From Clostridiales bacterium (GTDB taxonomy: Bacteria > Bacillota > Clostridia > Oscillospirales > CAG-272), in assembly GCA_012840355.1 (NCBI GenBank), contig DULN01000004.1, positions 78,941-142,940 on the forward strand: a stretch of DNA of 64,000 nucleotides, read 5' to 3'. The notes beneath the pieces were generated by a model, which had not been told where the DNA came from, made no database searches, and was given only the letters and a program-made list of their open reading frames with translations. Of the stretch, positions 1-8,718 are shown piece by piece. The translations under genes were made by a program, and so were the position numbers. Within the stretch, counting starts at the first letter, position 1; each line of letters starts with the position of its first letter.

Positions 1-751
1 CGAACGGGTTGCGGCCGGAAATAATGCAGCCGAAAGGCTTCGGCGTGCCGCCCGTCGGCCCGTTGCCTTCCATTCCCACCACCGCGTCGACGATGCATAG
101 CATCGGGCAGACCGACGCTACCGCGCAGGCGAGGTCGACGAGGTACCTCGAAAAATCCGCGGGGTGCGGGAACCGCGCGTGCATCGCCACTTTGTCGGTC
201 CCGGGGATTAGCCCGAATAGGTTTTTTGCCGCCGCGGTCATCTGCGTCAGCGCGTGCGTTTTGAGCTTGCATACGTTGACTATCACATCGGCTTCTGCAG
301 CGGGCGCAAGTATCTCGAAAGTTTTCGAGAGCTTTCCGTCCGGCAGGCTGATAGTCGCCGTCGATGTGTCGAAGCTAAGCGCGGCGCCGCAGCGGTTTGC
401 GACCGCCGCGATGCCACTGGCGTTATATGCGGCGCGCAAAAGTGGGGGCTGGTGCGGGCCGCCCGGGCTTTCCGCAACTGTGACCGACGCCGGGCGGGCT
501 GCGTTTATTACCTTTAGCACCGCCTCAACCACCGCGGGGTGGGTCGTCGCCATGCGCTCCGGCGAGGTCGACATTATGAGATTGGGCTTTACGACTACTC
601 GCTTGTTTTCAAAAAAGCCCGGGCTGATGCCGAGGCTCTCAAGCTGCGCCTTTATAACTTTCTCTATCTCCCCCGCGTCGTACCGCTCGCAGCGCGTGAT
701 TGCGACCGGCCCAGCAGGCTCGAAATTGAGTTTTACTTCTTCCTTATTCAT
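1..751 (-). CDS. DUF362 domain protein, 3' end beyond window
   Basis: Reading the minus strand from ATG at 751-749 gives an uninterrupted frame to the window edge, about 250 residues without a stop, so the C-terminus is missing. The N-terminal part reads VVVKPNLIMS, then TVAESPGGPHQPPL and VCKLKTHALTQMTAAAKNLFGLIPG, the typical DUF362 pattern. The family is conserved in anaerobes, often fused to 4Fe-4S ferredoxin domains that would lie in the unseen part; its biochemical role is not established. No Shine-Dalgarno lies before the ATG; a promoter TATAAT box ends only six bases upstream, so the mRNA is probably leaderless. The long open frame on the opposite strand is a shadow. Confidence 0.85.
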   Translation of the reverse strand, partial: MNKEEVKLNFEPAGPVAITRCERYDAGEIEKVIKAQLESLGISPGFFENKRVVVKPNLIMSTSPERMATTHPAVVEAVLKVINAARPASVTVAESPGGPHQPPLLRAAYNASGIAAVANRCGAALSFDTSTATISLPDGKLSKTFEILAPAAEADVIVNVCKLKTHALTQMTAAAKNLFGLIPGTDKVAMHARFPHPADFSRYLVDLACAVASVCPMLCIVDAVVGMEGNGPTGGTPKPFGCIISGRNPF

Positions 752-757
752 GCATCC

Positions 758-786
758 ATTATAACAAATCGCCCCGCCAAAAGCAA
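758..786 (-). promoter_or_regulatory. Promoter of the DUF362 gene
   Basis: On the minus strand TTGCTT (786-781) is followed after exactly 17 bases by TATAAT (763-758). Six bases separate the -10 box from the ATG, so transcription should begin at or within a base or two of the start codon. Confidence 0.7.
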
Positions 787-898
787 GCGGAGAAGCAAAA
801 CTTTTATTAAATAAATAACACAATGTTAAGCATTTTACACAAATGTAAATTTTCTGTATATCGAGAATATATTAAAGTTGTCCAAAATATATGTTATA

Positions 899-1181
899 GC
901 GGGCATAGGGAAGATGAAAATTGATGACGGACTCGACCGAAAGGGGGAGATGCCAAAGCAAATTTAGTTGCGCGGTATTCCGCGCGCGGCAGGTCTCAGC
1001 CGCAAGCCATGGGGCGCCTTCTTACCATAAATCTTATGCGCAGTTTGCCCCTAACATGCCTGCGGGAGGAAAGTCTAAACACTACAATTTCATATTGGGT
1101 TTTGGTGCACTTGTGTAGGCTTTAGTCCGGCAAAAGCCGGAAGAATGCAAAGGAGCGCAGTACAGCGCTCCGTTTTATTTT
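899..1181 (+). ncRNA. Unassigned structured RNA candidate with own terminator
   Basis: This intergenic stretch is full of pairing segments. A closing helix GCGGGCAT (899-906) with ATGCCTGC (1056-1063) encloses several helices: GAGATGCC (947-954) with GGCAGGTCTC (988-997), capped by hairpin GCGCGG-tatt-CCGCGC (970-985), and GGGGC (1011-1015) with GCCCC (1047-1051). A downstream hairpin CCGGC-aaaa-GCCGG (1127-1140) and an intrinsic terminator (1152-1181) follow. I compared it by eye with lysine, glycine, cobalamin, SAM, TPP, FMN and c-di-AMP riboswitches, RNase P, SRP, tmRNA and 6S RNA and found no convincing match. The next gene has its own promoter, so this is probably a free-standing RNA. 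The 5' end is uncertain. Confidence 0.5.
1152..1181 (+). terminator. Intrinsic terminator of the structured RNA
   Basis: Stem GGAGCGC (1152-1158) pairs perfectly with GCGCTCC (1165-1171) across a six-base loop, followed by GTTTTATTTT. Confidence 0.85.
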
Positions 1182-1182
1182 G

Positions 1183-1211
1183 TTGACATCGCTGGGCGGA
1201 GGTGTTATAAT
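1183..1211 (+). promoter_or_regulatory. Consensus sigma-A promoter of ogg
   Basis: TTGACA (1183-1188), a 17-base spacer and TATAAT (1206-1211) match consensus at every position. It lies directly behind the preceding terminator and drives the glycosylase gene at 1278. Confidence 0.9.
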
Positions 1212-1277
1212 TAAGCGTTGCTCACACGGCGGCTTTAAGCTGCAGTGGGCACAAAGATTCTGGAGAGCGTTACATAA

Positions 1278-2168
1278 ATGGTTGCGATAACCGAAAATTT
1301 TGAGCCTGGCAAAGTAATTGTGGCCGGGCTTTCGGATTTTGATATTGCGCAGATTTTCGACTGCGGGCAATGTTTCAGGTTTGACCCCGACCCGGCGGGC
1401 GGGATATCAGGCGTGGCATTTGGCAGGTGGGTGAGGCTCGAGCAGCCACGTCCAGACACGCTTATAATCTACGGCGCGGGGCGAGAGGAGTACGAGCGCG
1501 TATGGAAGCGGTACCTCTCGCTTGACGAGGATTACGGCGCGATTAAGGCGGACATCGCCGAGCGGTTTGCGCCATTTGATAAAGCGGGGATAATCAACGC
1601 GGCGATGGAGCGGGGCGGCGGGATACGCATCTTGCGGCAAGACCCGTGGGAGACGCTCTGCTCGTTTATCGTGTCGCAAAACAACAACATTCCGCGGATA
1701 AAAAAGATTATCGCCGCACTATCCGAGGAGTACGGCGAGAAATTTGAGTATAAATCCGGCGACGGCGAGTCTAAAACCTTTTATTCCTTCCCTACTGCCG
1801 AGGCGCTTGCACGCGCGGGCGAAGAAGCCCTCTACGCGCTGCGGACGGGGTTTAGGGCGAAATACATATACGATGCGGCGCGCAAGGTCGCCGAAGGAGA
1901 GCTTGACCTTGGCTCGATAGCCAAGCTGCCGACATCCGAGGCAGCTGCCGAGCTTATGAAAATCAAAGGCGTGGGGCTAAAGGTTGCAAGCTGCGTCTTA
2001 CTTTTCGGTTTCGGCCGGACCGAGGCGTTCCCTGTCGACGTATGGGTTCGCCGCGTGCTCGACAAATACTACCCGGACGGGCTTGACACCACAGCGCTCG
2101 GGCGCTACGCCGGCATCGCGCAGCAGTATTTGTTTTACTATGAGCGTTATATAAACGGCAATCGATAA
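1278..2168 (+). CDS. ogg: 8-oxoguanine DNA glycosylase, OGG1-type
   Basis: A 296-residue base-excision repair enzyme that removes 8-oxoguanine from DNA and nicks the strand by beta-lyase chemistry. The N-terminal OGG domain (FDCGQCFRF, residues about 28-38) is followed by the helix-hairpin-helix GPD fold. LRQDPWETLCSFIVSQNNN and KGVGLKVASCVLL are characteristic; Lys235 is the expected Schiff-base nucleophile and Asp254 (FPVDVW) the catalytic aspartate. Their 19-residue spacing equals that of human OGG1 Lys249/Asp268. The length fits bacterial clostridial OGGs. The gene is monocistronic, with a consensus promoter 67 bases upstream and GGAGAG before the ATG. Confidence 0.9.
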   Translation: MVAITENFEPGKVIVAGLSDFDIAQIFDCGQCFRFDPDPAGGISGVAFGRWVRLEQPRPDTLIIYGAGREEYERVWKRYLSLDEDYGAIKADIAERFAPFDKAGIINAAMERGGGIRILRQDPWETLCSFIVSQNNNIPRIKKIIAALSEEYGEKFEYKSGDGESKTFYSFPTAEALARAGEEALYALRTGFRAKYIYDAARKVAEGELDLGSIAKLPTSEAAAELMKIKGVGLKVASCVLLFGFGRTEAFPVDVWVRRVLDKYYPDGLDTTALGRYAGIAQQYLFYYERYINGNR

Positions 2169-2181
2169 ATGTATGATATTT

Positions 2182-2210
2182 TGGGGGGACTTTTTGGAAA
2201 AAGCCCCCCA
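2182..2210. repeat. Dispersed repeat copy A: G/C-tipped hairpin
   Basis: GGGGGG-A-CTTTTT, a GG turn, then AAAAAG-CCCCCC form a 12-pair hairpin just after ogg. A related hairpin follows walR at about 30337-30365 and a decayed one lies at about 12027-12057. It may act as a transcription terminator, but the U-rich segment is inside the stem rather than after it. Confidence 0.55.
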
Positions 2211-2355
2211 CGCCCCTTTAAAAATCCTTATACATTGGGCTTGGTTAAGAGCCATTCGCTACTACAAACCAGCAGAGATAACCCAACCTAAAGGCGCCAT
2301 TCTGCAATTCTGCCGTACAGGCAACGCTTTCGAAATCCGCGCCGCCTTGCTAGGA

Positions 2356-2380
2356 CCCCTTACCCAAGCGGCGGCTTGGG
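2356..2380. repeat. Dispersed repeat copy A: CCCCTTACCCAAGC element
   Basis: CCCCTTACCCAAGC followed by GGCGGCTTGGG; CCCAAGC and GCTTGGG form a seven-pair hairpin. The same string recurs at 12088-12101 and 30443-30456, each time downstream of the G/C-tipped hairpin in host intergenic DNA. The 113-codon open frame across this region (2173-2514) has no family features, so I do not call it a gene. Confidence 0.6.
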
Positions 2381-2470
2381 TGGCACCTCCTACGGAATCT
2401 ACCAATCAGCTTGGATATCTAGCACAAATTTCCTGGCAATTCCGGCAATATTTTCTCACTTTCCGTGGTA

Positions 2471-2499
2471 TTGACATTTCCTGCGTGCGGAAATATAAT
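2471..2499 (+). promoter_or_regulatory. Consensus promoter of the trp operon
   Basis: TTGACA (2471-2476), 17-base spacer, TATAAT (2494-2499). Transcription should start near 2506, just ahead of the T-box leader. Confidence 0.9.
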
Positions 2500-2505
2500 A
2501 TTAAC

Positions 2506-2856
2506 ACAATTTAATATGCTGTCATTCTAAACCGTTGAAGCGGAGGTAAAGACGGCATGGAGCCCACAGAGAGTCCGGGTAGGTGAGAGCCGGATGGTGA
2601 TCGGGCCGTCATAATGGGCCGCTGAGGGCGCAGTCAAAGGATGTGCGGATATGCTGGCGCGTTGGGCGCCGGGCTTGCGTGGCTGTTGCTGCAAATCCGC
2701 CGCCGAGTATACTGCGACGTAAGGCGCGCGTTAGACGCCGGGGATATGACTCGTATCCCGCTGAGCGTACGGCTAGTGCCGTAAAAACAGGGTGGCACCG
2801 CGGATAAAGTATTTTATTCGTCCCTGACAGATTGTTTGTTCTGTCAGGGACTTTTT
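2506..2856 (+). promoter_or_regulatory. T-box riboswitch, tryptophan specifier
   Basis: The leader carries the T-box hallmarks in order: the Stem I AGAGAG element (2567-2572) followed by the GGTGAGAGCCGG segment, the T-box sequence AGGGTGGCACCGCGG (2789-2803) that pairs with the uncharged tRNA acceptor end, and a terminator. The best specifier is TGG at 2615-2617 followed by a purine, i.e. tRNA-Trp, which agrees with the downstream trp genes. Uncharged tRNA-Trp would stabilise the antiterminator and let transcription continue into trpE. Confidence 0.93.
2820..2856 (+). terminator. T-box regulated terminator
   Basis: GTCCCTGACAG (2820-2830) pairs with CTGTCAGGGAC (2841-2851), followed by five T. 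Its formation excludes the T-box antiterminator. Confidence 0.9.
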
Positions 2857-2889
2857 GTTTTCCAAATTATTGCGAAAGGAAGGATAACC

Positions 2890-4350
2890 GTGACAAAAAC
2901 AAAAAAACCTACCATAAGGCCAACAGCCGAAGAGTTTTTTACGCTCGCCTCAAGCGGTTACACGATTGTACCTTTAAGCTGCGAGCTTTTTGCAGACATC
3001 AAAACGCCGATTGAGGTGCTGAAAATCCTAAAAGCCGCATATAGCCACTGCTTTTTGCTCGAGTCTGTGATCGGCGGAGAGCGATGGGGACGGTATACCT
3101 TCCTTGGATTTGGGCCTAAACTCGAGATTACCTGTGGGAACGGAGAGATGCGTGTAGGCGGCGAAACTTTTTCCGCAAGCTCACCTAAGGATGAAATCCG
3201 AAAAATCCTTGCAGCCTACAAAAGCCCACGGCTTTCATACCTTCCGCCGTTTACCGGCGGGCTTGTCGGGTATTTCGCTTTTGAGTATATAAAATACTCT
3301 GAGCCGTCGCTGATGCTGGATCTGCCCGACGACGAGGGGTTCCGCGACGTCGACCTCATGCTTTTCGACCGCATTATCGCTTACGACAACCTGCGCCAAA
3401 AGATTGTGCTTATTGCCAACGTCGAGCCGACGGCAGAAGGCTATGAGCGCGGCGTGCGTGAGCTTGAGATGATGCGCGAGCTTGTCTTATCCGGCACGCC
3501 CACCGGTTCGATAAGCGGCTCGGCGGCTGATGAGTTTACGCAGCATTTTGACCGTGACGGCTTTTCCCAGCTTGTCGAGCGGGCGAAGCGCTATATCTTC
3601 GAGGGCGACATCTTCCAAATCGTGCTTTCAAACCGATTCTCCACCTCGTTTGAGGGCAGCCTTTTTGACACCTACCGCCGGCTGCGGACGATTAACCCGT
3701 CGCCCTATATGTTCTATTTCTCCTCGCCTGAGCTTGAGGTGGCGGGCTCGTCGCCCGAAACGCTCGTGAGGCTTGAGGACGGAGTGCTGCGCACCTTCCC
3801 GCTCGCCGGCAGCCGCCCGCGCGGCAAAACGCCCGAAGAGGACAAAGCGCTCGAGCTAGAGCTGCTCGCCGACGAAAAGGAGCTTGCCGAACACAACATG
3901 CTGGTCGACCTAGGGCGCAACGACCTTGGTAGAATCAGCGTGCTCGGCAGCGTCGAAGTCGAGGAGCTGCGCGCCATCCACCGCTATTCTCATGTAATGC
4001 ACATAGGCTCGACGGTGCGCGGCCAAATCCGACCCGGCTGCGATGCTCTTGACGCGGTTGAAGCCGTGCTGCCGGCAGGCACGCTTTCGGGCGCGCCGAA
4101 AATCAGGGCATGCGAGCTAATCGCCGAGCTTGAGGGGCTGCGCAGGGGGCTATACGGCGGCGCCGTCGGCTATATCGATTTTGCAGGGAACATGGACACC
4201 TGCATCGCTATCAGGCTCGCCTACAAAAAGAACGGGCGGGTGTATGTGCGTAGCGGCGCGGGCATCGTTGCCGACTCGGTGCCCGAGCGCGAGTACGAGG
4301 AAACCAAAAACAAAGCCGCGGCGCTGCTCGCCGCGCTGAAGGAGGACTAA
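2890..4350 (+). CDS. trpE: Anthranilate synthase component I
   Basis: Converts chorismate to anthranilate using ammonia from TrpG, the first committed step of tryptophan synthesis. From GTG at 2890 it encodes 486 residues; GTG is chosen because GAAAGGAAGG lies at the right distance, whereas the in-frame ATG at 2836 lies inside the T-box terminator. The N-terminal LLES motif belongs to the tryptophan feedback-inhibition pocket. The chorismate-binding domain shows LPAGTLSGAPKIRA and GGAVGYIDFAGNMDT. It is first of seven tightly packed trp genes, four bases before trpG, and is controlled by the tRNA-Trp T-box. Confidence 0.96.
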   Translation: MTKTKKPTIRPTAEEFFTLASSGYTIVPLSCELFADIKTPIEVLKILKAAYSHCFLLESVIGGERWGRYTFLGFGPKLEITCGNGEMRVGGETFSASSPKDEIRKILAAYKSPRLSYLPPFTGGLVGYFAFEYIKYSEPSLMLDLPDDEGFRDVDLMLFDRIIAYDNLRQKIVLIANVEPTAEGYERGVRELEMMRELVLSGTPTGSISGSAADEFTQHFDRDGFSQLVERAKRYIFEGDIFQIVLSNRFSTSFEGSLFDTYRRLRTINPSPYMFYFSSPELEVAGSSPETLVRLEDGVLRTFPLAGSRPRGKTPEEDKALELELLADEKELAEHNMLVDLGRNDLGRISVLGSVEVEELRAIHRYSHVMHIGSTVRGQIRPGCDALDAVEAVLPAGTLSGAPKIRACELIAELEGLRRGLYGGAVGYIDFAGNMDTCIAIRLAYKKNGRVYVRSGAGIVADSVPEREYEETKNKAAALLAALKED

Positions 4351-4354
4351 ACGA

Positions 4355-4969
4355 ATGGTCGTGCTGATTGACAACTACGACAGCTTTTCATATAACCTCT
4401 ACCAGCTTGCCGGAACGATAATGCCCGGCATCGCAGTATTCCGCAACGACACGATAACCGTCGAGGAACTTGACGCCCTAAATCCTGAGGCTATAATCCT
4501 TTCGCCCGGTCCGGGAAGGCCCGAGGACGCTGGCATCTGCGTCGAGGTGGTGCGCCGGCTGGGGCACAAGTATCCGATTTTGGGCGTCTGCCTGGGGCTG
4601 CAGGCGATATGCGCAGCTTACGGCGGGCAGGTGACATACGCCAAGAGGCTAATGCACGGCAAGCAGTCGAAAGTCCTAATCGACGTGCGCGCGCCGATTT
4701 TCAAGGGCCTTCCGCCCGTCATTTACGCCGGGCGGTACCACTCGCTTGCGGCGGACCGCGGGAGCCTGCCGGCCTGCCTATCGGTCATCGCCAAGGTCAC
4801 TGGCGAGGGGGCGGTGGACGCGGGCGAGGTCATGGCGGTCGCCCACCGCGAGCACAAGGTTTTTGGGCTTCAGTTTCACCCGGAATCAATCCTCACGCCC
4901 GACGGAAGAAAGATACTTGAGAACTTTTTTGCTATAGTACAACAAAATGATGCGAGGGATTCGGCATGA
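4355..4969 (+). CDS. trpG: Anthranilate synthase component II, glutamine amidotransferase
   Basis: A 204-residue class I amidotransferase that hydrolyses glutamine and channels ammonia to TrpE. It opens with [14 protein letters not shown], has the nucleophile elbow GVCLGLQAI with the catalytic cysteine near residue 80, and ends with FHPES holding the His/Glu of the triad. It is not fused to TrpE or TrpD. Its stop overlaps the trpD start (ATGA), which implies translational coupling. A role in folate synthesis (PabA) is possible for this family, but the operon position favours TrpG. Confidence 0.95.
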   Translation: MVVLIDNYDSFSYNLYQLAGTIMPGIAVFRNDTITVEELDALNPEAIILSPGPGRPEDAGICVEVVRRLGHKYPILGVCLGLQAICAAYGGQVTYAKRLMHGKQSKVLIDVRAPIFKGLPPVIYAGRYHSLAADRGSLPACLSVIAKVTGEGAVDAGEVMAVAHREHKVFGLQFHPESILTPDGRKILENFFAIVQQNDARDSA

Positions 4970-5997
4970 TTAGGGAAGCGATTATCAAAATCGTCGACAA
5001 GCAGGAGCTGACGTTCGACGAGGCGTACGCCGTCATGAGCGAGATAATGGACGGCAAAACCACACAGACGCAAAACGCTGCGTTCCTTGCGGCGCTGTCT
5101 ACCAAAAGCGCCAAAGCCGAGACTATCGACGAGATTTTCGGCTGCGCAGCGGCGATGCGCGAGAGGGCGACTCCGGTTGAGCACCCACACGACGCGCTTG
5201 AGATTGTCGGCACCGGCGGCGACCGCTCGGGCAGCTTCAACATATCGACCACGGCGTCGATTGTGCTCGCAGCCGGCGGCGTCAAAGTCGCAAAGCATGG
5301 CAACCGAGCGGCGACATCTGGCAGCGGCGCGGCGGATTGCCTTGAGGCGCTGGGAATTAACATTGAGCAGTCGCCCGAAGACTGCCGCCGGCTGCTTGAG
5401 GCTGTCGGCATCTGCTTTATTTTCGCGCAGAAGTACCACACTTCGATGAAATATGTCGGCGCTATCCGCCGGGAGCTTGGCATCCGAACGGTGTTCAATA
5501 TCCTCGGACCGCTGACCAATCCCGCAAGGCCGGTATACCAGCTGCTCGGTGTCTACGACGAGTACCTTATCGAGCCACTCGCGAAAGTGCTCGACCGGCT
5601 CGGCGTGCGGCGGGGCTTTGTCGTCTACAACCGCGCGGGGCTTGACGAGCTTGCGACTTGCGGCGACAATGCGGTCTGCGAGCTGCGCGATGGCTACTAT
5701 CGCTCGACGGTGTTTTCGCCCGAGGATTTCGGGCTGCCGCGCTGCGAAAAGAACGACCTGCGCGGCGGCACACCAGATGAAAACGCGGAGATAACGCTCA
5801 AAATCCTAAGAGGCGAGCGCGGTCCGAAGCGCGACACCGTGCTGTTGAACTCAGGCGCGGGGTTCTACCTTGCGGGCAAGGTACAGAGCATACCCGACGG
5901 TATCGCGCTTGCTGCCGATATCATCGACTCCGGCAAGGCGCTCGCTAAGCTTGAAGAGTACCGTGCCGCAGCCTCCAAGGCGAGGGAGTCGGCATGA
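4966..5997 (+). CDS. trpD: Anthranilate phosphoribosyltransferase
   Basis: Transfers the phosphoribosyl group of PRPP to anthranilate. The 343-residue protein contains the family signature [31 protein letters not shown], and the [13 protein letters not shown] segment. Length and layout match stand-alone TrpD. It overlaps trpG and trpC by four bases at each side. Confidence 0.96.
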   Translation: MIREAIIKIVDKQELTFDEAYAVMSEIMDGKTTQTQNAAFLAALSTKSAKAETIDEIFGCAAAMRERATPVEHPHDALEIVGTGGDRSGSFNISTTASIVLAAGGVKVAKHGNRAATSGSGAADCLEALGINIEQSPEDCRRLLEAVGICFIFAQKYHTSMKYVGAIRRELGIRTVFNILGPLTNPARPVYQLLGVYDEYLIEPLAKVLDRLGVRRGFVVYNRAGLDELATCGDNAVCELRDGYYRSTVFSPEDFGLPRCEKNDLRGGTPDENAEITLKILRGERGPKRDTVLLNSGAGFYLAGKVQSIPDGIALAADIIDSGKALAKLEEYRAAASKARESA

Positions 5998-6857
5998 GCT
6001 GCGAAACATCAGCCTCCGCTGCGGCAAATTGCCGCCTCCCAACCGCGCCCGCCGGGGATATACTTGAGCTTTTAGCAGCGCGCGCTCGTGCGCGTGCGGA
6101 AGAGCAAAAAGCGCGGACGCCGCTTGTCGAGCTTGAGGCGCGCGCGGTTGCGCTTGCCGCCGCCGAACGGCAGGCGGGCGGCTTCTTTGCCTATCCTTTT
6201 GAGGCGGCGATTGCGAGCGCTGGGTTTGCCTTTATCTGCGAGTGCAAGCGTGCCTCGCCTTCAAAAGGGCTGATTGCGCCCGAATATGACCCTGTGGCGA
6301 TTGCGCTCGACTACGAGGCGGCGGGCGCGAGCTGTATCTCCGTACTTACCGAGCCTGAGTTTTTCCTTGGAGCGGCTGAACACCTGCGCGCGGTCGCGGC
6401 GGCGGTGTCCCAGCCCTGCCTGCGTAAGGATTTTGTCGTTGACGACTGGTTTATATACGAAGCGAAGCTGCTCGGAGCGGCGGCGGTGCTGCTTATCGCC
6501 GCGATTACTCCGCGCGGAGAGCTTGAATGCCGGATACACCTTTGCAGGCGGCTAGGGCTTTCGGCGCTTGTCGAGGTGCATACCGAGCGTGAGCTTGATG
6601 ACGCGCTGTCGTCGGGCGCGAGCCTGATCGGCATAAACGCGCGCAACTTGCGCGATTTCAGCGTGGACCTTGGCGTCGTCGAGCGGCTGGCAAAGCTTGT
6701 CCCGGCGGGTGTACCTGTCGTAGCCGAAAGCGGGGTTAAGTCGCGCGAGGATGTCCTACGGCTAAAGAGCGCCGGCGCGCGTGCCGCTCTCATCGGCGAG
6801 ACTCTCATGCGCGCACCCGACCGCCGGGCTTTGCTCGCCGAGCTTAGGAGTATGTAA
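5994..6857 (+). CDS. trpC: Indole-3-glycerol-phosphate synthase
   Basis: Closes the indole ring from carboxyphenylamino-deoxyribulose phosphate in a TIM barrel. Motifs include [47 protein letters not shown] and [10 protein letters not shown], ending in [13 protein letters not shown]. At 287 residues it is about 25-30 longer than usual: the first 25 residues are Ala/Ser-rich and have no counterpart I recognise. The ATG overlaps the trpD stop, so the extension may be translated. Not fused to TrpF. Confidence 0.95.
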   Translation: MSCETSASAAANCRLPTAPAGDILELLAARARARAEEQKARTPLVELEARAVALAAAERQAGGFFAYPFEAAIASAGFAFICECKRASPSKGLIAPEYDPVAIALDYEAAGASCISVLTEPEFFLGAAEHLRAVAAAVSQPCLRKDFVVDDWFIYEAKLLGAAAVLLIAAITPRGELECRIHLCRRLGLSALVEVHTERELDDALSSGASLIGINARNLRDFSVDLGVVERLAKLVPAGVPVVAESGVKSREDVLRLKSAGARAALIGETLMRAPDRRALLAELRSM

Positions 6858-6882
6858 TAAATGGTGCTCAACTTTACTGGAG

Positions 6883-7521
6883 GTGAGCCTCATACGCACC
6901 CCCAAAATCAAGCTTTGCGGCATGCGTACCCCATACGACATCGAGCTTGCGAACCGCTATCTCCCCGACTATTGCGGCTTTGTGTTTGTGCCGAAAAGCC
7001 GCCGCTATGTCCCGCACGATGAGGCGGCTGCGCTTAAAAAGTCGCTTGACCCGCGGGTTTTGGCAGTAGGCGTGTTCGCCGGCGAAATTGTCGATACCGT
7101 CGCGCGGCTGCTCGAGCGCGGCGTAATCGACATTGCCCAACTGCACGGTGGCGAGGATGAGGAATATATCGCGCGTCTGCGGGAGCTTACGGGCAAGACG
7201 ATTATAAAGGCGTTTTTTGTACGCTCGGAAAGCGATATTGAGCTTGCCGAAAAATCCTCCGCCGACTACGTTTTGCTTGACGGCTCGCGTGGCGGCGAAG
7301 GGCGGGCTTTCGACTGGCAGCTCGCGCGGGGGCTTAGGCGGGATTTTTTCCTCGCCGGCGGGCTTACGCCGGAAAACGTATGCGATGCGATAAAATTGTC
7401 GCGCCCCTATGCTGTCGACGTCAGCTCGGGCATCGAGCGCGGAGGGGCAAAGGACGCGAGGCTGGTAGAAGAATTTTTATCTGCGGTGCGGGGCTTTCCC
7501 TATGAATTGCCGAAAGGATGA
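6883..7521 (+). CDS. trpF: Phosphoribosylanthranilate isomerase
   Basis: Isomerises phosphoribosylanthranilate in an Amadori rearrangement. KIKLCGMRTPYD at the N-terminus, LLDGSRGGEGRAFDW and FFLAGGLTPENV are family signatures. The start is a problem: no ATG or TTG fits. GTG at 6883 is given here but overlaps the Shine-Dalgarno GGAGG (6879-6883). ATA at 6892 lies eight bases after that site, exactly where TrpF proteins start before KIKLCG. Either a rare AUA start is used, or an ATG was lost by one base change. Confidence 0.93.
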   Translation: MSLIRTPKIKLCGMRTPYDIELANRYLPDYCGFVFVPKSRRYVPHDEAAALKKSLDPRVLAVGVFAGEIVDTVARLLERGVIDIAQLHGGEDEEYIARLRELTGKTIIKAFFVRSESDIELAEKSSADYVLLDGSRGGEGRAFDWQLARGLRRDFFLAGGLTPENVCDAIKLSRPYAVDVSSGIERGGAKDARLVEEFLSAVRGFPYELPKG

Positions 7522-7527
7522 TGATAT

Positions 7528-8718
7528 ATGCAAAACGTAAAAGGAAGGTTCGGCGTGCACGGCGGGCAGTATGTGCCTGAAACTCTGATGCCCGCATTAA
7601 TTGAGCTCGAGCGCGAGTACGAGCGGCTTCGCGCCGACCCCGGATTTACCGCCGAACTTGAGGGTCTGCTTAAAAACTACGCGGGCCGCCCGAGCCTTTT
7701 ATATTATGCTGGGAAGCTTACCCGGCTGCTCGGCGGCGCGAAAATATACCTCAAGCGCGAGGACCTAAACCACACCGGCTCGCACAAAATAAACAACGTG
7801 CTCGGTCAGGCGCTGCTCGCCAAAAAAATGGGCAAAAAAAGGCTTATCGCCGAGACCGGCGCGGGGCAGCACGGCGTGGCTACGGCTACTGCCGCGGCGC
7901 TGCTCGACCTTGAGTGCACGATTTTCATGGGCGAGGAGGACATGCGCCGGCAAGCGCTCAACGTCTACCGCATGCGGCTGCTAGGCGCCGAGGTCATGCC
8001 GGTTGTGACCGGCACGCGCACGCTCAAAGACGCGGTTTCGGCTGCGCTGCGCGAGTGGACGGCGCGCGTCGCTGACACCCACTACTGCCTCGGCTCCGTC
8101 ATGGGCCCGCACCCGTTCCCGACGATTGTGCGCGACTTTCAGTCGGTAATATCCCGGGAAATTCGCGCGCAGATGCTCGAGGCTGAAGGCAGGCTGCCGG
8201 ATGTCATCGCAGCATGCGTGGGAGGCGGCAGCAACGCCATAGGCTCGTTTTACGATTTTATCGGCGAGCCGTCGGTGCGGCTGGTCGGCTGCGAGGCTGC
8301 GGGGCGGGGGCTAGACTCGCCCGACACCGCCGCGACGATTACGACCGGCAGGCTTGGCATCTTCCACGGCATGAAGTCATATTTCTGCCAAGACGAGCGG
8401 GGGCAGATCGCGCCGGTCTATTCAATTTCGGCGGGGCTTGACTATCCCGGCGTCGGGCCGGAGCACGCATGGCTGCACGATACCGGCCGAGCCGAGTATG
8501 TCGCCATAACCGACGAGGAGGCGGTCGAGGCATTTGAGCTGCTCTCGCGCAGCGAGGGGATAATCCCCGCAATCGAGTCGGCGCATGCGGTGGCATTCGC
8601 CCTGCGCGAGGCGCCGAAGCTCGGGCGCGACAAAATAATGGTCGTCACGCTGTCCGGGCGCGGCGACAAGGACTGTGCGCAAATCGCGCGCTACCGCGGG
8701 GAGGCGATCAGCGAATGA
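7528..8718 (+). CDS. trpB: Tryptophan synthase beta chain
   Basis: Condenses indole with serine by pyridoxal phosphate chemistry. The 396-residue protein carries [16 protein letters not shown] with the PLP lysine near residue 86, [14 protein letters not shown], and the phosphate-binding [10 protein letters not shown]. The length is typical of the TrpB1 type that partners TrpA. ATG follows GAAAGGATGATGAT and the stop overlaps the trpA start. Confidence 0.97.
   Translation: MQNVKGRFGVHGGQYVPETLMPALIELEREYERLRADPGFTAELEGLLKNYAGRPSLLYYAGKLTRLLGGAKIYLKREDLNHTGSHKINNVLGQALLAKKMGKKRLIAETGAGQHGVATATAAALLDLECTIFMGEEDMRRQALNVYRMRLLGAEVMPVVTGTRTLKDAVSAALREWTARVADTHYCLGSVMGPHPFPTIVRDFQSVISREIRAQMLEAEGRLPDVIAACVGGGSNAIGSFYDFIGEPSVRLVGCEAAGRGLDSPDTAATITTGRLGIFHGMKSYFCQDERGQIAPVYSISAGLDYPGVGPEHAWLHDTGRAEYVAITDEEAVEAFELLSRSEGIIPAIESAHAVAFALREAPKLGRDKIMVVTLSGRGDKDCAQIARYRGEAISE

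Noticed and set aside
9..764. 251-codon open frame on the plus strand
   Set aside because: It is antisense to the DUF362 gene, whose minus-strand translation shows clear family motifs.
899..1063. Lysine or glycine riboswitch
   Set aside because: Local resemblance only; conserved junction and tertiary motifs are missing and no relevant gene follows.
921..1118. 65-codon open frame
   Set aside because: It lies within the structured RNA candidate and has no ribosome site or protein-like composition.
1061..1140. RNase P RNA, because of GGGAGGAAAGTC
   Set aside because: Only this short P4-like string matches; the rest of the RNase P core is absent.
2173..2514. 113-codon open frame after ogg
   Set aside because: It spans the dispersed repeat and the trp promoter and shows no family-like sequence.
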